From assembly GCA_021286645.1 (NCBI GenBank), contig JAJTBZ010000107.1, positions 1-35,413 on the forward strand: a stretch of 35,413 bases of DNA. Direction: 5' to 3'. The position numbers and the translations under genes are program-made. Source of the DNA: Ignavibacteria bacterium (GTDB lineage: Bacteria; Bacteroidota; Ignavibacteria; Ignavibacteriales; Ignavibacteriaceae). The notes beneath the pieces are model-generated. The model was not told where the DNA came from and made no database searches. It saw only the letters and a list, made by a program, of their open reading frames with translations. Shown here piece by piece: positions 7,526 to 15,678 of the stretch; within the stretch, counting starts at the first letter, position 1, and every line of letters begins with the position of its first letter.

Positions 7526-8806
7526 CTATCGAACAGAAACAATAAACTGGAATTCCTTTGTCAGCGTTTCGGTAATATTATCTCTTCGATACTTCTCGAC
7601 TACTTCTTCATTGGGTTTCGGTAAACGATTATTTGCATAATCGGTATATACCTTAATCAACAATTCTTTTATTTGATTTTCATCTGCCGGATCTGCAATG
7701 TACGATGCTCCGTATTCCTGTAGTGCATTCTGTATTGCACCTTTATAAACCAAACCAATAATTGGTTTTCTTGTGCCGATATATTCAAAAATTTTACCTG
7801 CAGATATTGTATCGTAATTTCTGGCTTTGTTGATCGTCATGAGCAATATATCGCTGGAATTGAGCTTTCTAACCGCTTCTAAATGCGTTATATAACCCGT
7901 CTGAGTTACATATGCTTCGAGCTTTAATTTCTTTACTTGCTTATTGATTGATTTCCGCCAGATCCCTATAAATTGGAACTGAATATTTGCCGCAATGTGC
8001 GGGTGCGTACGTAATAATGAATAAAAAGCGTTTAGAATATATTTCGGTGTGACTGAAGCATAAAATAAACCGGAAAATGTAATTATCATCTTATCAGCAG
8101 GTCTGTGCTCCGTACCAGCTTTCTGTATATCATCGGGGTCATAACCATGCGGAATTATTATAACATCACGGTGTTCGATGAATGGATAATATTCCATTAT
8201 TTTTTCTTTGATCTGGCGATTGGTTACAAACAGTTTGTCAATCGTTTTAATGGTACGATATTCCATGCTTTTAACCATGGATTTATGAAATGGTGTCGGA
8301 TAAATCACGAACTGTGCTCCGTACCATAAATCCCGGTAATCTGCCGTGACAGGAATTCCAAATTCTTTCTTTAGTTCCGCGGCCATCATAACACTTGAAA
8401 ACGGAGGGCCGGAAACAAATACCAAATCAAAATGCTCCTCACGTAAAAGTTTTCGCGCTTCATCAATAGCTACTTTCGACCAACCTTTTTTATTGTCAGG
8501 CAGATAAAAGAACATACTAAAAAATGAAAATACTTTACGTAAAAATTCTGAAGGAAAACTTATATTGCCTTTTTTAGGTATTTTAGAATTTATTTCATTG
8601 CCTGCTACCCTAACTACACGTACCTGTTCGGGATCAATATCGTTCATTAAACTATGATCATACGCGAAGTAGGCATTATCATCGGATGTAAGTACCGTTG
8701 GCTGCCATTCAAATTTGGGCATATACTTTACGAACTTAAGCGTTCTTTGCACTCCACTTAAGCCTTTTGGCGGAAAGTAGTAAGCTATCACCAAAACCTT
8801 AAACAT
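7526..8806 (-). CDS. glycosyltransferase, GT-B fold (GT4-like)
   Basis: 426 residues. The N-terminus 'KVLVIAYYFPPKGLSGVQR' is the first beta strand and acceptor loop typical of GT4-type enzymes. The C-terminal Rossmann half has 'MIITFSGLFYASVTPKYIL' (about 245-265) and 'SAGKIFEYIGTRKPIIGL' (about 340-358), where a Glu lies near the nucleotide-sugar donor site. Such enzymes transfer a sugar from an activated donor to cell-surface glycans or lipids; donor and acceptor are not readable here. A related enzyme lies at 30700-31953 with the same YYFPP opening. ATG 8806 is 2 bases after the stop of the aminopeptidase gene, making it the last gene of a four-gene minus-strand run (kinase, acyl-CoA dehydrogenase, peptidase, this gene). 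Confidence 0.82.
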   Translation of the reverse strand: MFKVLVIAYYFPPKGLSGVQRTLKFVKYMPKFEWQPTVLTSDDNAYFAYDHSLMNDIDPEQVRVVRVAGNEINSKIPKKGNISFPSEFLRKVFSFFSMFFYLPDNKKGWSKVAIDEARKLLREEHFDLVFVSGPPFSSVMMAAELKKEFGIPVTADYRDLWYGAQFVIYPTPFHKSMVKSMEYRTIKTIDKLFVTNRQIKEKIMEYYPFIEHRDVIIIPHGYDPDDIQKAGTEHRPADKMIITFSGLFYASVTPKYILNAFYSLLRTHPHIAANIQFQFIGIWRKSINKQVKKLKLEAYVTQTGYITHLEAVRKLNSSDILLMTINKARNYDTISAGKIFEYIGTRKPIIGLVYKGAIQNALQEYGASYIADPADENQIKELLIKVYTDYANNRLPKPNEEVVEKYRRDNITETLTKEFQFIVSVR

Positions 8807-8808
8807 AT

Positions 8809-9882
8809 TTAAAAACCTGTCAATAATTGTGAAGAATCATCCCCTACTAAAAACATATTTTCCTTACGCACTCCAAAAATACCAGGAATGTAAATACCTG
8901 GTTCAATTGTTACCACACTCCCCTCCCATAGAGTCCAGGAATACGCGGTAGAAATAATGGGTAACGCATGAATTTCATATCCAATGCCATGACCCAAAGC
9001 GTGTGGAAAATACTCACTTAATTGTTTCCCCTTATAAGAAAATTGTTTCATTATATCCTGAGCTGCCTGGCTCAATAATCCTGTTTCACAGCCTGCTTTT
9101 ATCAATGGAAAAACTGAGCTGATAACTTCATCAATGCAATCGTTAACTACCTCAAAACCTTTGGGATGATAATGCCCGAGTGAACATATTCTCGTACAAT
9201 CAGAATACACTCCCTGATAGTAGCAGCCCCAGTCAATTAAGACTAAATCATCATTCTTTAACTTATTCTTTGTGGGTATAGCATGCGGTTTAGCACTATT
9301 TTTCCCAAATGCCACTATCGGAGGGAAAGCATCACCGTTACCTCCGCCGGTTCTAATTTGATACGATAATTCAGCCGCTATATCTATTTCTGTAACACCC
9401 GGTTCAAGTTTATCAAGTGCCGTAAAGAAAGCTTCTTCAGCAATATCAATTGCCTTTTTCATCCTTTTCAGCGACTCTTTGTCGTGTGTATTCAATAGTT
9501 GTCTAATATCCACTGAAATATCGATTATCGCTTTTCTGCCAGTGAGTTTGAACAAAGAATCGTAAAATTCTGCGTTGACAACCTGTTTTTGTACTCCGAT
9601 CCGGGAGTCTTTTACAAAGCCTGCGTCTTTTAAATAAGGAAGAATATTACCTGAAAAAATTCTACCATCATAAATAGCAGCAATTTTACTTAATTCCTGT
9701 GTAAAGCGCGGGTCGGTGTAGAAAATTGCCGAGTCTTTGCCTATAATTAAATACCCGGGAATATCAATTAGGTCAGTAAAATAATTTATAGCACCCTGTG
9801 AGGTAATAAGTAAGAGTTCAATAGAGAACTTTTCAAGAAGTGCGCGCCCATTTTCAAGGCGTTTTTCAAAAGTAGTGCTCAT
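8809..9882 (-). CDS. pepP: Xaa-Pro aminopeptidase, M24 family
   Basis: A cytoplasmic metallopeptidase that removes N-terminal residues preceding proline. The 357 residues fit the short Xaa-Pro peptidase (PepQ/YpdF) class. An N-terminal creatinase-like domain (about 1-125) precedes the 'pita-bread' domain. The five metal ligands are all visible: Asp in VLIDWG, Asp in YSDCTR, His in HALGHGIGYEIH, Glu in VTIEPGIYIPG and Glu in VRKENMFLV. The 'KPHAIPT' histidine is also present. Activity is therefore likely. The start ATG at 9882 lies 15 bases after the dehydrogenase stop. The gene symbol is only a family label; prolidase (PepQ) is the other reading. Confidence 0.88.
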   Translation of the reverse strand: MSTTFEKRLENGRALLEKFSIELLLITSQGAINYFTDLIDIPGYLIIGKDSAIFYTDPRFTQELSKIAAIYDGRIFSGNILPYLKDAGFVKDSRIGVQKQVVNAEFYDSLFKLTGRKAIIDISVDIRQLLNTHDKESLKRMKKAIDIAEEAFFTALDKLEPGVTEIDIAAELSYQIRTGGGNGDAFPPIVAFGKNSAKPHAIPTKNKLKNDDLVLIDWGCYYQGVYSDCTRICSLGHYHPKGFEVVNDCIDEVISSVFPLIKAGCETGLLSQAAQDIMKQFSYKGKQLSEYFPHALGHGIGYEIHALPIISTAYSWTLWEGSVVTIEPGIYIPGIFGVRKENMFLVGDDSSQLLTGF

Positions 9883-9897
9883 AATAATTCAGTTACC

Positions 9898-11064
9898 TTA
9901 ATTATCGAAAGCCGGAAGGCCGGTTATGTCTTCGCCCAGAATAAGGGTGTGCATTTCATGCGTACCCTCATAGGTTTTGACTGATTCAAGATTTGCTGCA
10001 TGCCGCATTACAGGATATTCATCGAGAATGCCATTAGCCCCTAAAACTTCACGACTCATTCGTGCAATGTTTAAGGCAACTTCGCAATTATTGCGTTTAG
10101 CCAAAGAAACTTGCTGAAAACGTAGTTGACCGGCGTCTTTCAAACGACCCATTTGAATATTTAATGCCTGCGCTTTAGTAATCTCAGTCAACATATAAAC
10201 CAGCTTTTGCTGCGTGATTTGGTATCCGCCAATTGGTTTTGAGAATTGTTTTCTGCTTAATGAATAGTCCAGAGCGGCCTGATAGCAGGCAATCATTGCC
10301 CCTGTTACACCCCAGGCGATTCCATATCGGGCCTGATTTAAACACATCAAGGCGCATTTAAGGCCTCGAGAGTTCGGTAATAAATTACTATCCGGAATAA
10401 ACACGTCCTCAAATACCAATTCAGAAGTTACAGAAGCACGTAACGAATGTTTGCCTTTCATCTCAGGTGCAGAATATCCTTTAACTCCTTTTTCTACAAT
10501 AAAGCCGTGAATTACGCCATCTAATTTTGCCCATACAATAGCAATATCTGCAATCGTACCGTTGGTAATCCACATTTTTGCACCATTGAGTTTATAACCG
10601 CCTGTTACTTTTTCAGCTTTTGTTACCAGCCCTCCCGGATTTGATCCAAAATCGGGCTCGGTTAAGCCAAAACAACCGATTGCTTCCCCGGAAGCTAATA
10701 AAGGCAGCCATTTTTCTTTTTGTTCATCGCTGCCAAACGTGAAAATTGGGTACATAACTAATCCGCTTTGAACAGAAACAAAGCTTCGTATTCCGCTATC
10801 TCCACGTTCAAGTTCCTGCATAATAAGCCCATAGGCTACACTATTTAACTCCGCACAGCCATATCGGGCAGGTAAATTGGCACCAAATAGATTTAATTCA
10901 CCCATTTTTTGAACCAATTCAAAAGGAAAACGTCCCTGCCGATTATGTTCCTCAATTATAGGCAATACATCAGCCTGAACAAAATCATAGACCAATTCTC
11001 TTACCAGCTTTTCATCTTCTGAAAGCAGGCTGTCAAATGAGTAATAATCTAATCCTTTATACAT
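9898..11064 (-). CDS. acyl-CoA dehydrogenase, glutaryl-CoA dehydrogenase-like
   Basis: An FAD enzyme of 388 residues. Segments that set glutaryl-CoA dehydrogenase apart from other acyl-CoA dehydrogenases are present: 'DSGIRSFVSVQSGLVMYPI' near 88-106 (with the Arg that in the family binds the glutaryl carboxylate), 'GCFGLTEPDFGSNPGG' near 130-145, and the C-terminal 'YEGTHEMHTLILGEDITG' with the catalytic base Glu366. The human enzyme ends almost identically (YEGTHDIHALILGRAITG). The reaction would be oxidation and decarboxylation of glutaryl-CoA to crotonyl-CoA in lysine and tryptophan breakdown. Some anaerobes use a non-decarboxylating variant, which I cannot exclude. ATG 11064 has no clear ribosome site, as is common in Bacteroidota. 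It follows the kinase gene by 22 bases. No electron-transfer flavoprotein gene is in the window. Confidence 0.88.
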   Translation of the reverse strand: MYKGLDYYSFDSLLSEDEKLVRELVYDFVQADVLPIIEEHNRQGRFPFELVQKMGELNLFGANLPARYGCAELNSVAYGLIMQELERGDSGIRSFVSVQSGLVMYPIFTFGSDEQKEKWLPLLASGEAIGCFGLTEPDFGSNPGGLVTKAEKVTGGYKLNGAKMWITNGTIADIAIVWAKLDGVIHGFIVEKGVKGYSAPEMKGKHSLRASVTSELVFEDVFIPDSNLLPNSRGLKCALMCLNQARYGIAWGVTGAMIACYQAALDYSLSRKQFSKPIGGYQITQQKLVYMLTEITKAQALNIQMGRLKDAGQLRFQQVSLAKRNNCEVALNIARMSREVLGANGILDEYPVMRHAANLESVKTYEGTHEMHTLILGEDITGLPAFDN

Positions 11065-11086
11065 GCAACACCAGAAATTTATACGG

Positions 11087-12130
11087 TTAATTACTGCTGA
11101 CTGGCAGTGTTATAGTAAACTTCGTACCGGCACCGGATTTACTCTGTACGTTAATTTTGCCGGCATGGTCTTCTACAATCTTTTTTACTATCCACAGCCC
11201 AAGACCGGAGCTTGGTTCTCCTCCGGTTGGCCGGGCGCTTAATGTAACACCTTTTTTAAATACTTTTGTTAAATCTTCGGTAGACATCCCCACGCCGTTA
11301 TCAACAATTTCGATAACTACATTTTCCTGATTAAAGTACGTCCTAATTTGAACGATTGTACCATCAGGGCCAAATTTAATTGCATTGTTAATCAGATTTT
11401 CGAGTACTTCCTGAATTTTGAATTCATCAATCATAATCTCAGGTATATCGGGCGAAGATTGATTTACCAGCTTAATATTCTTTTTCGAAGCATATGCATC
11501 ATTTTCTTTACAAACATGGTCAATGAGTCGCTTTAGATTTGACTTATGCAAGCTTATCGTATCGAATTGCTCTTCTTTGGCCACAGCCAGAGATATTTTT
11601 TGAGCAATTTCCACAATTCTCATTGACGCACTACTAACAAATTCCAGCAATTCTTGTTGCTCAACTGCGTTCAAGTCATATGATTTGAGTAAATCTACAT
11701 ACCCTTTGAGTGCACCGGCAGGATTTTTTATATCGTGAACAGCAATTGCGAATAATTCTTCTTTACGTTTTTGCAGATCTACCAGCTTTTCTTTGCTCTT
11801 TTCAAGGCGTTCCTTTTGTGCATTAAGCTGTAAATTGGCTTCTTCAAGTTTAGTTACATTACCCCTGAGCTCATCTATCTGATCTTTTAAACGGCCATTT
11901 TTTCTTTGCAAATCGGCTATTTCTTGGCGTAACCTGGCTACTTCTGCATTTTCGCCCTGATTTGTAGTTCGGAATGCGCGTCCTTCGGCAGTATTATGCG
12001 TATTGTGCAAGTGACTTGATTCCTGGCTGGCTAATTCTCTCTGACGTTTTTTATTTAAAAAATGCAGAACAATCATGAAAAGCAGGAAAATCGGAATTAA
12101 ACCAATAACGTAAATATAATAATCACTCAT
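11087..12130 (-). CDS. orphan membrane-anchored sensor histidine kinase
   Basis: 347 residues: one transmembrane helix (about 4-26), a basic and low-complexity stretch, a long coiled coil (about 60-128, heptads of Leu/Glu/Lys), then a HisKA domain with the phospho-acceptor His132 in 'VHDIKNPAGAL'. An HATPase domain follows with the N-box (NLINNAIKFG), the G1 box (DNGVGMS) and the G2 box (SSGLGLWIVKKIVE). There is no periplasmic sensing domain: the protein begins directly with the helix, so it probably senses membrane or cytoplasmic state through the coiled coil. No response regulator lies beside it. It is the first gene of the minus-strand run that continues into acyl-CoA dehydrogenase, peptidase and glycosyltransferase. 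The 167 bases upstream (12131-12297) form a divergent AT-rich promoter region in which I could not settle a promoter. Confidence 0.9.
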   Translation of the reverse strand: MSDYYIYVIGLIPIFLLFMIVLHFLNKKRQRELASQESSHLHNTHNTAEGRAFRTTNQGENAEVARLRQEIADLQRKNGRLKDQIDELRGNVTKLEEANLQLNAQKERLEKSKEKLVDLQKRKEELFAIAVHDIKNPAGALKGYVDLLKSYDLNAVEQQELLEFVSSASMRIVEIAQKISLAVAKEEQFDTISLHKSNLKRLIDHVCKENDAYASKKNIKLVNQSSPDIPEIMIDEFKIQEVLENLINNAIKFGPDGTIVQIRTYFNQENVVIEIVDNGVGMSTEDLTKVFKKGVTLSARPTGGEPSSGLGLWIVKKIVEDHAGKINVQSKSGAGTKFTITLPVSSN

Positions 12131-12297
12131 GGTGTTATCTCAATTTTGTAAACTAACTTAACAGAATCTGAGAACACGAGGCTCAGAGCTGCACGTAAAT
12201 ATAAAAAATTATTTATCTTTAAATATATGATAAATCTTTTGAACAACATTCTTGCAATTGATTTTAATAAAAATATTCACACAAAACGCTTGAATAT

Positions 12298-12627
12298 ATG
12301 GTAAATATCGAAGATATCCGGAATTTTTGTTTAAGTCTTCCAGAAGTTGAAGAAACTTTCCCGTTTGATGAAGAAACTCCGATTTATAAGGTGCAAAATA
12401 AAATGTTTCTTTTATTGAATCTGGATCCTCCGTATAGTATCAATATAAAATGTGAGCCGGAAAGAGCAATTGATTTAAGAGAGCGGTATGAAGATGTGAT
12501 TCCCGGTTACCATATGAACAAAAAACACTGGAATACTGTTTATTTGGATAGCACTATCCCTCGTAAGGATATCTTCAGCTGGATTGAAGATTCGTATAAT
12601 CTTGTAAATAAAAAGAAGAAAAGGTAA
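12298..12627 (+). CDS. MmcQ/YjbR family protein
   Basis: A 109-residue protein of the MmcQ/YjbR family, which has a CyaY-like fold and is often annotated as DNA-binding. The family pattern is visible: 'IRNFCLSLPEVEETFPFDEETPIYKVQNKMFLLL' at the start, 'INIKCEPERAIDLRERY' in the middle, and 'GYHMNKKHWNTVYLD' with the conserved Lys-His-Trp near the end. The biochemical role of the family is not known. Its stop codon overlaps the next start by one base (TAATG at 12625-12629), so it is translationally coupled to the aminotransferase gene. The tail is very basic (NKKKKR). Confidence 0.85.
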   Translation: MVNIEDIRNFCLSLPEVEETFPFDEETPIYKVQNKMFLLLNLDPPYSINIKCEPERAIDLRERYEDVIPGYHMNKKHWNTVYLDSTIPRKDIFSWIEDSYNLVNKKKKR

Positions 12628-13793
12628 TGAAAGAGTTTTCTAAGATTCCCGGAATTGGAGAGAGTATTTTCGCGGTTATGTCGCGTATGGCAGTTGAGAA
12701 CAATGCAATAAATCTCTCTCAGGGGTTCCCCGATTTTTCTCTTGATACGGCTCTAATCGAATTGGTACACAAATATATGCTGGCCGGTAATAATCAGTAT
12801 GCACCAATGCCTGGCGTTTTACCCCTTAGGGAGGCGATTTGCGATAAGATTTCAGCCTTATATGGTTCAAGCTACTCTCCTGCTGAAGAGGTTACTATAA
12901 CCGCCGGGGCAACCCAGGCTCTGTACACTGTTATATCGACATTCATTAGGCCGGGTGATGAGGTAATAATATTTGAACCTGCGTATGACTCATATGTCCC
13001 TTCGGTAATCGCGAATGGGGGGATACCAGTCCCTGTAATTCTCCGGTACCCGGATTTTGCTATCCCCTGGGATGAGGTGAAAGACAAGATTACAGCTAAT
13101 ACTCGGATGATTATTATCAATTCGCCTCATAATCCAACGGGAGTCGTGTATTCCGAGGAAGATTATAATCAACTCGCTGCACTGGTTAATGGTAAAAATA
13201 TTGTTGTTATGAGTGATGAGGTATATGAGCATCTTGTCTTCGATGAATTAAAACATACTTCCCTGCTCTCTTTTAAGGAGAAAATACCCAATTCGGTAAC
13301 AGTATTCTCTTTTGGGAAAGTATTTCATGCCACAGGGTGGAAAGTAGGCTATATTATTGCAAATAGTATGCTTACTACGGAGATACGTAAAATTCATCAA
13401 TTCACTGTCTTCGCGGTTAATACCCCTGTCCAATTCGCTTATGCAGAATATCTAAAAAATCAGGAACATTATCTAAGCCTGAATTCTTTTTTTGAAAATA
13501 AAAGGAATCAATTTAATAACCTGCTTTCGCCTTCAAAGTATCATCTCATCCCTTCTAAGGGTACATATTTCCAATTACTGGACTATTCCGCGTTGTCCAA
13601 TTTGCCGGATTATACATTTAGCGAAATCCTTACAAAAAAGTTTAAGGTGGCAACAATCCCACTATCTGCATTCTACTCAACACCTCCGGAGCAAACGTTA
13701 ATACGGATTTGTTTTGCCAAAACCGAAAATACTATTATTAATGGAGCGCAGAAATTACTTACTGCATCCGAGGAATTTTCTTTAAGTACTTAG
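12627..13793 (+). CDS. ybdL: PLP-dependent aminotransferase, methionine aminotransferase-like
   Basis: A 388-residue fold-type I aminotransferase. 'NLSQGFPDF' (29-37), 'NSPHNPTGVVY' (165-175), Asp197 and Tyr200 in 'SDEVYEH', the PLP lysine Lys231 in 'SFGKVFHATGWKVGY', and a C-terminal Arg in 'IRICFAK' are all in place. The 'FGK-hydrophobic-H-x-TGWKVGY' and 'IRKIHQFTVFAVNTPVQ' segments resemble E. coli YbdL, which transaminates methionine and other hydrophobic or aromatic amino acids. This suggests the last step of methionine salvage or general amino-acid turnover. Kynurenine aminotransferase-like enzymes share these motifs and are the main alternative. ATG 12627 overlaps the preceding stop. 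Two genes downstream, PdxJ makes the precursor of the same cofactor. Confidence 0.85.
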   Translation: MKEFSKIPGIGESIFAVMSRMAVENNAINLSQGFPDFSLDTALIELVHKYMLAGNNQYAPMPGVLPLREAICDKISALYGSSYSPAEEVTITAGATQALYTVISTFIRPGDEVIIFEPAYDSYVPSVIANGGIPVPVILRYPDFAIPWDEVKDKITANTRMIIINSPHNPTGVVYSEEDYNQLAALVNGKNIVVMSDEVYEHLVFDELKHTSLLSFKEKIPNSVTVFSFGKVFHATGWKVGYIIANSMLTTEIRKIHQFTVFAVNTPVQFAYAEYLKNQEHYLSLNSFFENKRNQFNNLLSPSKYHLIPSKGTYFQLLDYSALSNLPDYTFSEILTKKFKVATIPLSAFYSTPPEQTLIRICFAKTENTIINGAQKLLTASEEFSLST

Positions 13794-13797
13794 TTAT

Positions 13798-14514
13798 ATG
13801 GCTCTAAAGAATCAGTTGGTTTCAGTTAATAACTCGTTGCGAGCGTTTTTTGGCGTTCCGCCACAGAATCCGGTTACACCGGATCCGCTAACCGTATTAC
13901 TTGGTACGATCTTATCCCAAAACACAAATGATAAAAACTCGTACAAAGCTTATCAAAATCTGCGGAGTGCTGTTACGGAATGGAAAGATGCCGTACACAT
14001 GTCAAAGGAAGAAATTGGAGCTTTAATAAAACCCGCCGGTTTAACGGAGCAAAAATCCGGTGCTATACTTGCCGTCTTGAATAAAGTATTTGTAAGCAAA
14101 GAGCTGGTTATTGCGCGGGAACAAATTAAAGATTTGGTTGATAAAGAAATTCTGGCACAATTAACCTCCATACAGGGAGTGGGAATAAAAACAGCAGCCT
14201 GTGTTTTGTTGTTCTCACTTGGCAGAAATGTATGTCCCGTGGATACTCATGTCCATAGGATTTTGAATCGTACAGGTATTGTTAAAACTACGAGTCCGGA
14301 GAAAACGTTTTGGTCCATTTTTGATTCAATTCCAACCAATTCGGCTCATGAATTCCATACCAATCTAATTAAATTAGGTCGTAATATTTGTACATCTCAA
14401 ACAGTTTTTTGCTTGGATTGCCCCATTAAAAAGATATGTAAATTCCCATCAAAAATAAACCGAACAAACGTTAAATTTGTAAGTAAAGATTTTTTATTAT
14501 TAGATTCATTATAG
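13798..14514 (+). CDS. nth: endonuclease III-like DNA glycosylase/AP lyase
   Basis: A base-excision repair enzyme of 238 residues (E. coli Nth has 211). The helix-hairpin-helix reads 'LTSIQGVGIKTAACVLLFSLG'. The catalytic lysine is Lys131, and the conserved Asp149 lies in 'CPVDTHVHRI', as required of a bifunctional glycosylase/lyase. The four iron-sulfur ligands are Cys198, Cys205, Cys208 and Cys214 in the canonical C-x6-C-x2-C-x5-C spacing. The C-terminal tail after the cluster is about 20 residues longer than usual and basic. ATG 13798 follows the aminotransferase stop by 4 bases. The 5' sequence 'LGTILSQNTNDKNSYKAY' is the usual substrate-contact loop. Distant relatives cleave at methylated bases or act as HhH-GPD proteins of other specificity, but the motifs here are those of Nth. 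Confidence 0.9.
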   Translation: MALKNQLVSVNNSLRAFFGVPPQNPVTPDPLTVLLGTILSQNTNDKNSYKAYQNLRSAVTEWKDAVHMSKEEIGALIKPAGLTEQKSGAILAVLNKVFVSKELVIAREQIKDLVDKEILAQLTSIQGVGIKTAACVLLFSLGRNVCPVDTHVHRILNRTGIVKTTSPEKTFWSIFDSIPTNSAHEFHTNLIKLGRNICTSQTVFCLDCPIKKICKFPSKINRTNVKFVSKDFLLLDSL

Positions 14515-14522
14515 GATATGCA

Positions 14523-15236
14523 ATGAGATTTAGTATTAACATCGATCATATAGCCACCTTAAGAAATGCAAGAGCAGATGTGCAGCCTGACCCGATTACT
14601 GCGGCTCTTCTGGCTGAACAAGCAGGGGTTGATGGTATAGTTGTCCATTTACGCGAAGATCGACGACATATTAATGACCGCGATGTTCGAATTCTACGAG
14701 AAGTGATTACAACCAAATTAGATCTCGAAATGGCCGCCACCGATGAGATTGTAAAAATTGCATGCGAAACAGTTCCTGATTTAGCTACAATTGTTCCCGA
14801 AAAGCGTCAGGAGTTGACGACAGAAGGCGGTATTGACGTTATTGATAATTTTACATTGCTTCATGATGCGATTGCTGATTTGCATAAGTATAAAATTCCC
14901 GTATCACTTTTTATTGAACCAATCCAGGAGCAGATTGAATCAGCTATTGAACTAAAAGCAGATTACATTGAAATTCACACCGGCCATTTTGCCAATGCGG
15001 CATCTGAAGAACAAATGTTTGAAGAATTGGAAAAAGTTCGCCAGGCTACCAAATATGCCAAGAGATTTGGTTTGGGAGTAAATGCAGGCCATGGTCTTAA
15101 TTATTCAAATATTAAAATATTTAGAGAATTAGAAGATATCGATGAAGTGAGCATTGGACATGCTGTTATTGCAAGAGCGGTATTTGTCGGGTTACAGCAG
15201 GCTATTCGTGATATGTTAACATTATTAAAGAAATAG
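14523..15236 (+). CDS. pdxJ: pyridoxine 5'-phosphate synthase
   Basis: A 237-residue TIM-barrel enzyme that condenses 1-deoxyxylulose 5-phosphate with 3-amino-2-oxopropyl phosphate to make pyridoxine 5'-phosphate (DXP-dependent vitamin B6 route). Diagnostic stretches are '[14 protein letters not shown]' at 4-17, '[14 protein letters not shown]' near 38-51, '[17 protein letters not shown]' near 89-105, 'IEIHTGHFA' near 155-163, and '[13 protein letters not shown]' near 193-205. Length is exactly as in the family. ATG 14523 lies 8 bases after the nth stop. The other pathway genes (pdxA, pdxB or epd) are not in the window. Presence next to a PLP enzyme is suggestive but may be coincidental. Confidence 0.95.
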   Translation: MRFSINIDHIATLRNARADVQPDPITAALLAEQAGVDGIVVHLREDRRHINDRDVRILREVITTKLDLEMAATDEIVKIACETVPDLATIVPEKRQELTTEGGIDVIDNFTLLHDAIADLHKYKIPVSLFIEPIQEQIESAIELKADYIEIHTGHFANAASEEQMFEELEKVRQATKYAKRFGLGVNAGHGLNYSNIKIFRELEDIDEVSIGHAVIARAVFVGLQQAIRDMLTLLKK

Positions 15237-15247
15237 TAGGAAGTATT

Positions 15248-15652
15248 ATGAAAATAATCGATGAATTTAAGGAATTTGCTACCGCCGGGAATGTACTTGA
15301 TCTGGCAATTGGTATTATTATTGGCGGAGCGTTCGGAAAAATCGTATCTTCTTTTGTTAACGATATTTTAATGCCTCCCTTAGGCCTCCTCATTGGTGGT
15401 TATGATTTTAGTTCGTATAAAATTGTACTTAAGTTACCTTTAGGATCAGACCAGGGAGTTGCTATCAATTATGGTAAATTCATTAATACAACCATCGATT
15501 TTCTGATAATAACATTCGCAATTTTTATTCTGATAAAATCTATAAACAGGATTAAGCGTCAAATTGAAGAAAAAGAAAAGAAATTAAAAGCTGTAAAAAC
15601 ATCGCGTGAAATAGAATTGCTCACCGAAATACGGGATTTATTAAAAAAATAA
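15248..15652 (+). CDS. mscL: large-conductance mechanosensitive channel
   Basis: A homopentameric inner-membrane channel that opens under membrane tension to release solutes after osmotic downshock. The 134 residues are the usual length. An amphipathic N-terminal helix '[20 protein letters not shown]' leads into TM1 with the pore-lining small residues '[19 protein letters not shown]'. A periplasmic loop (about 47-68), TM2 '[19 protein letters not shown]' and a charged C-terminal helix bundle '[12 protein letters not shown]' follow. ATG 15248 is preceded by AGGAAG. It ends the five-gene plus-strand run and is followed at once by a hairpin terminator shared with the opposing nrdJ gene. Confidence 0.95.
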   Translation: MKIIDEFKEFATAGNVLDLAIGIIIGGAFGKIVSSFVNDILMPPLGLLIGGYDFSSYKIVLKLPLGSDQGVAINYGKFINTTIDFLIITFAIFILIKSINRIKRQIEEKEKKLKAVKTSREIELLTEIRDLLKK

Positions 15653-15677
15653 AAAAAGGGGCTTCAAGCCCCTTTTT
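15651..15677. terminator. bidirectional intrinsic terminator between mscL and nrdJ
   Basis: GGGGC (15658-15662) pairs with GCCCC (15668-15672) and can extend inward to seven pairs. Seven A residues lie on the left and five T residues on the right. It therefore works as a U-tract terminator in both directions, ending the mscL transcript and the convergent nrdJ transcript. Confidence 0.85.
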
Positions 15678-15678
15678 G

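Noticed and set aside
12131-12297. Promoter search between the kinase and the YjbR-like gene
   Set aside because: TATCTTTA and TATATTTA boxes occur, but neither has a TTTG or TTG at 19-21 bases; the region is too AT-rich to choose.
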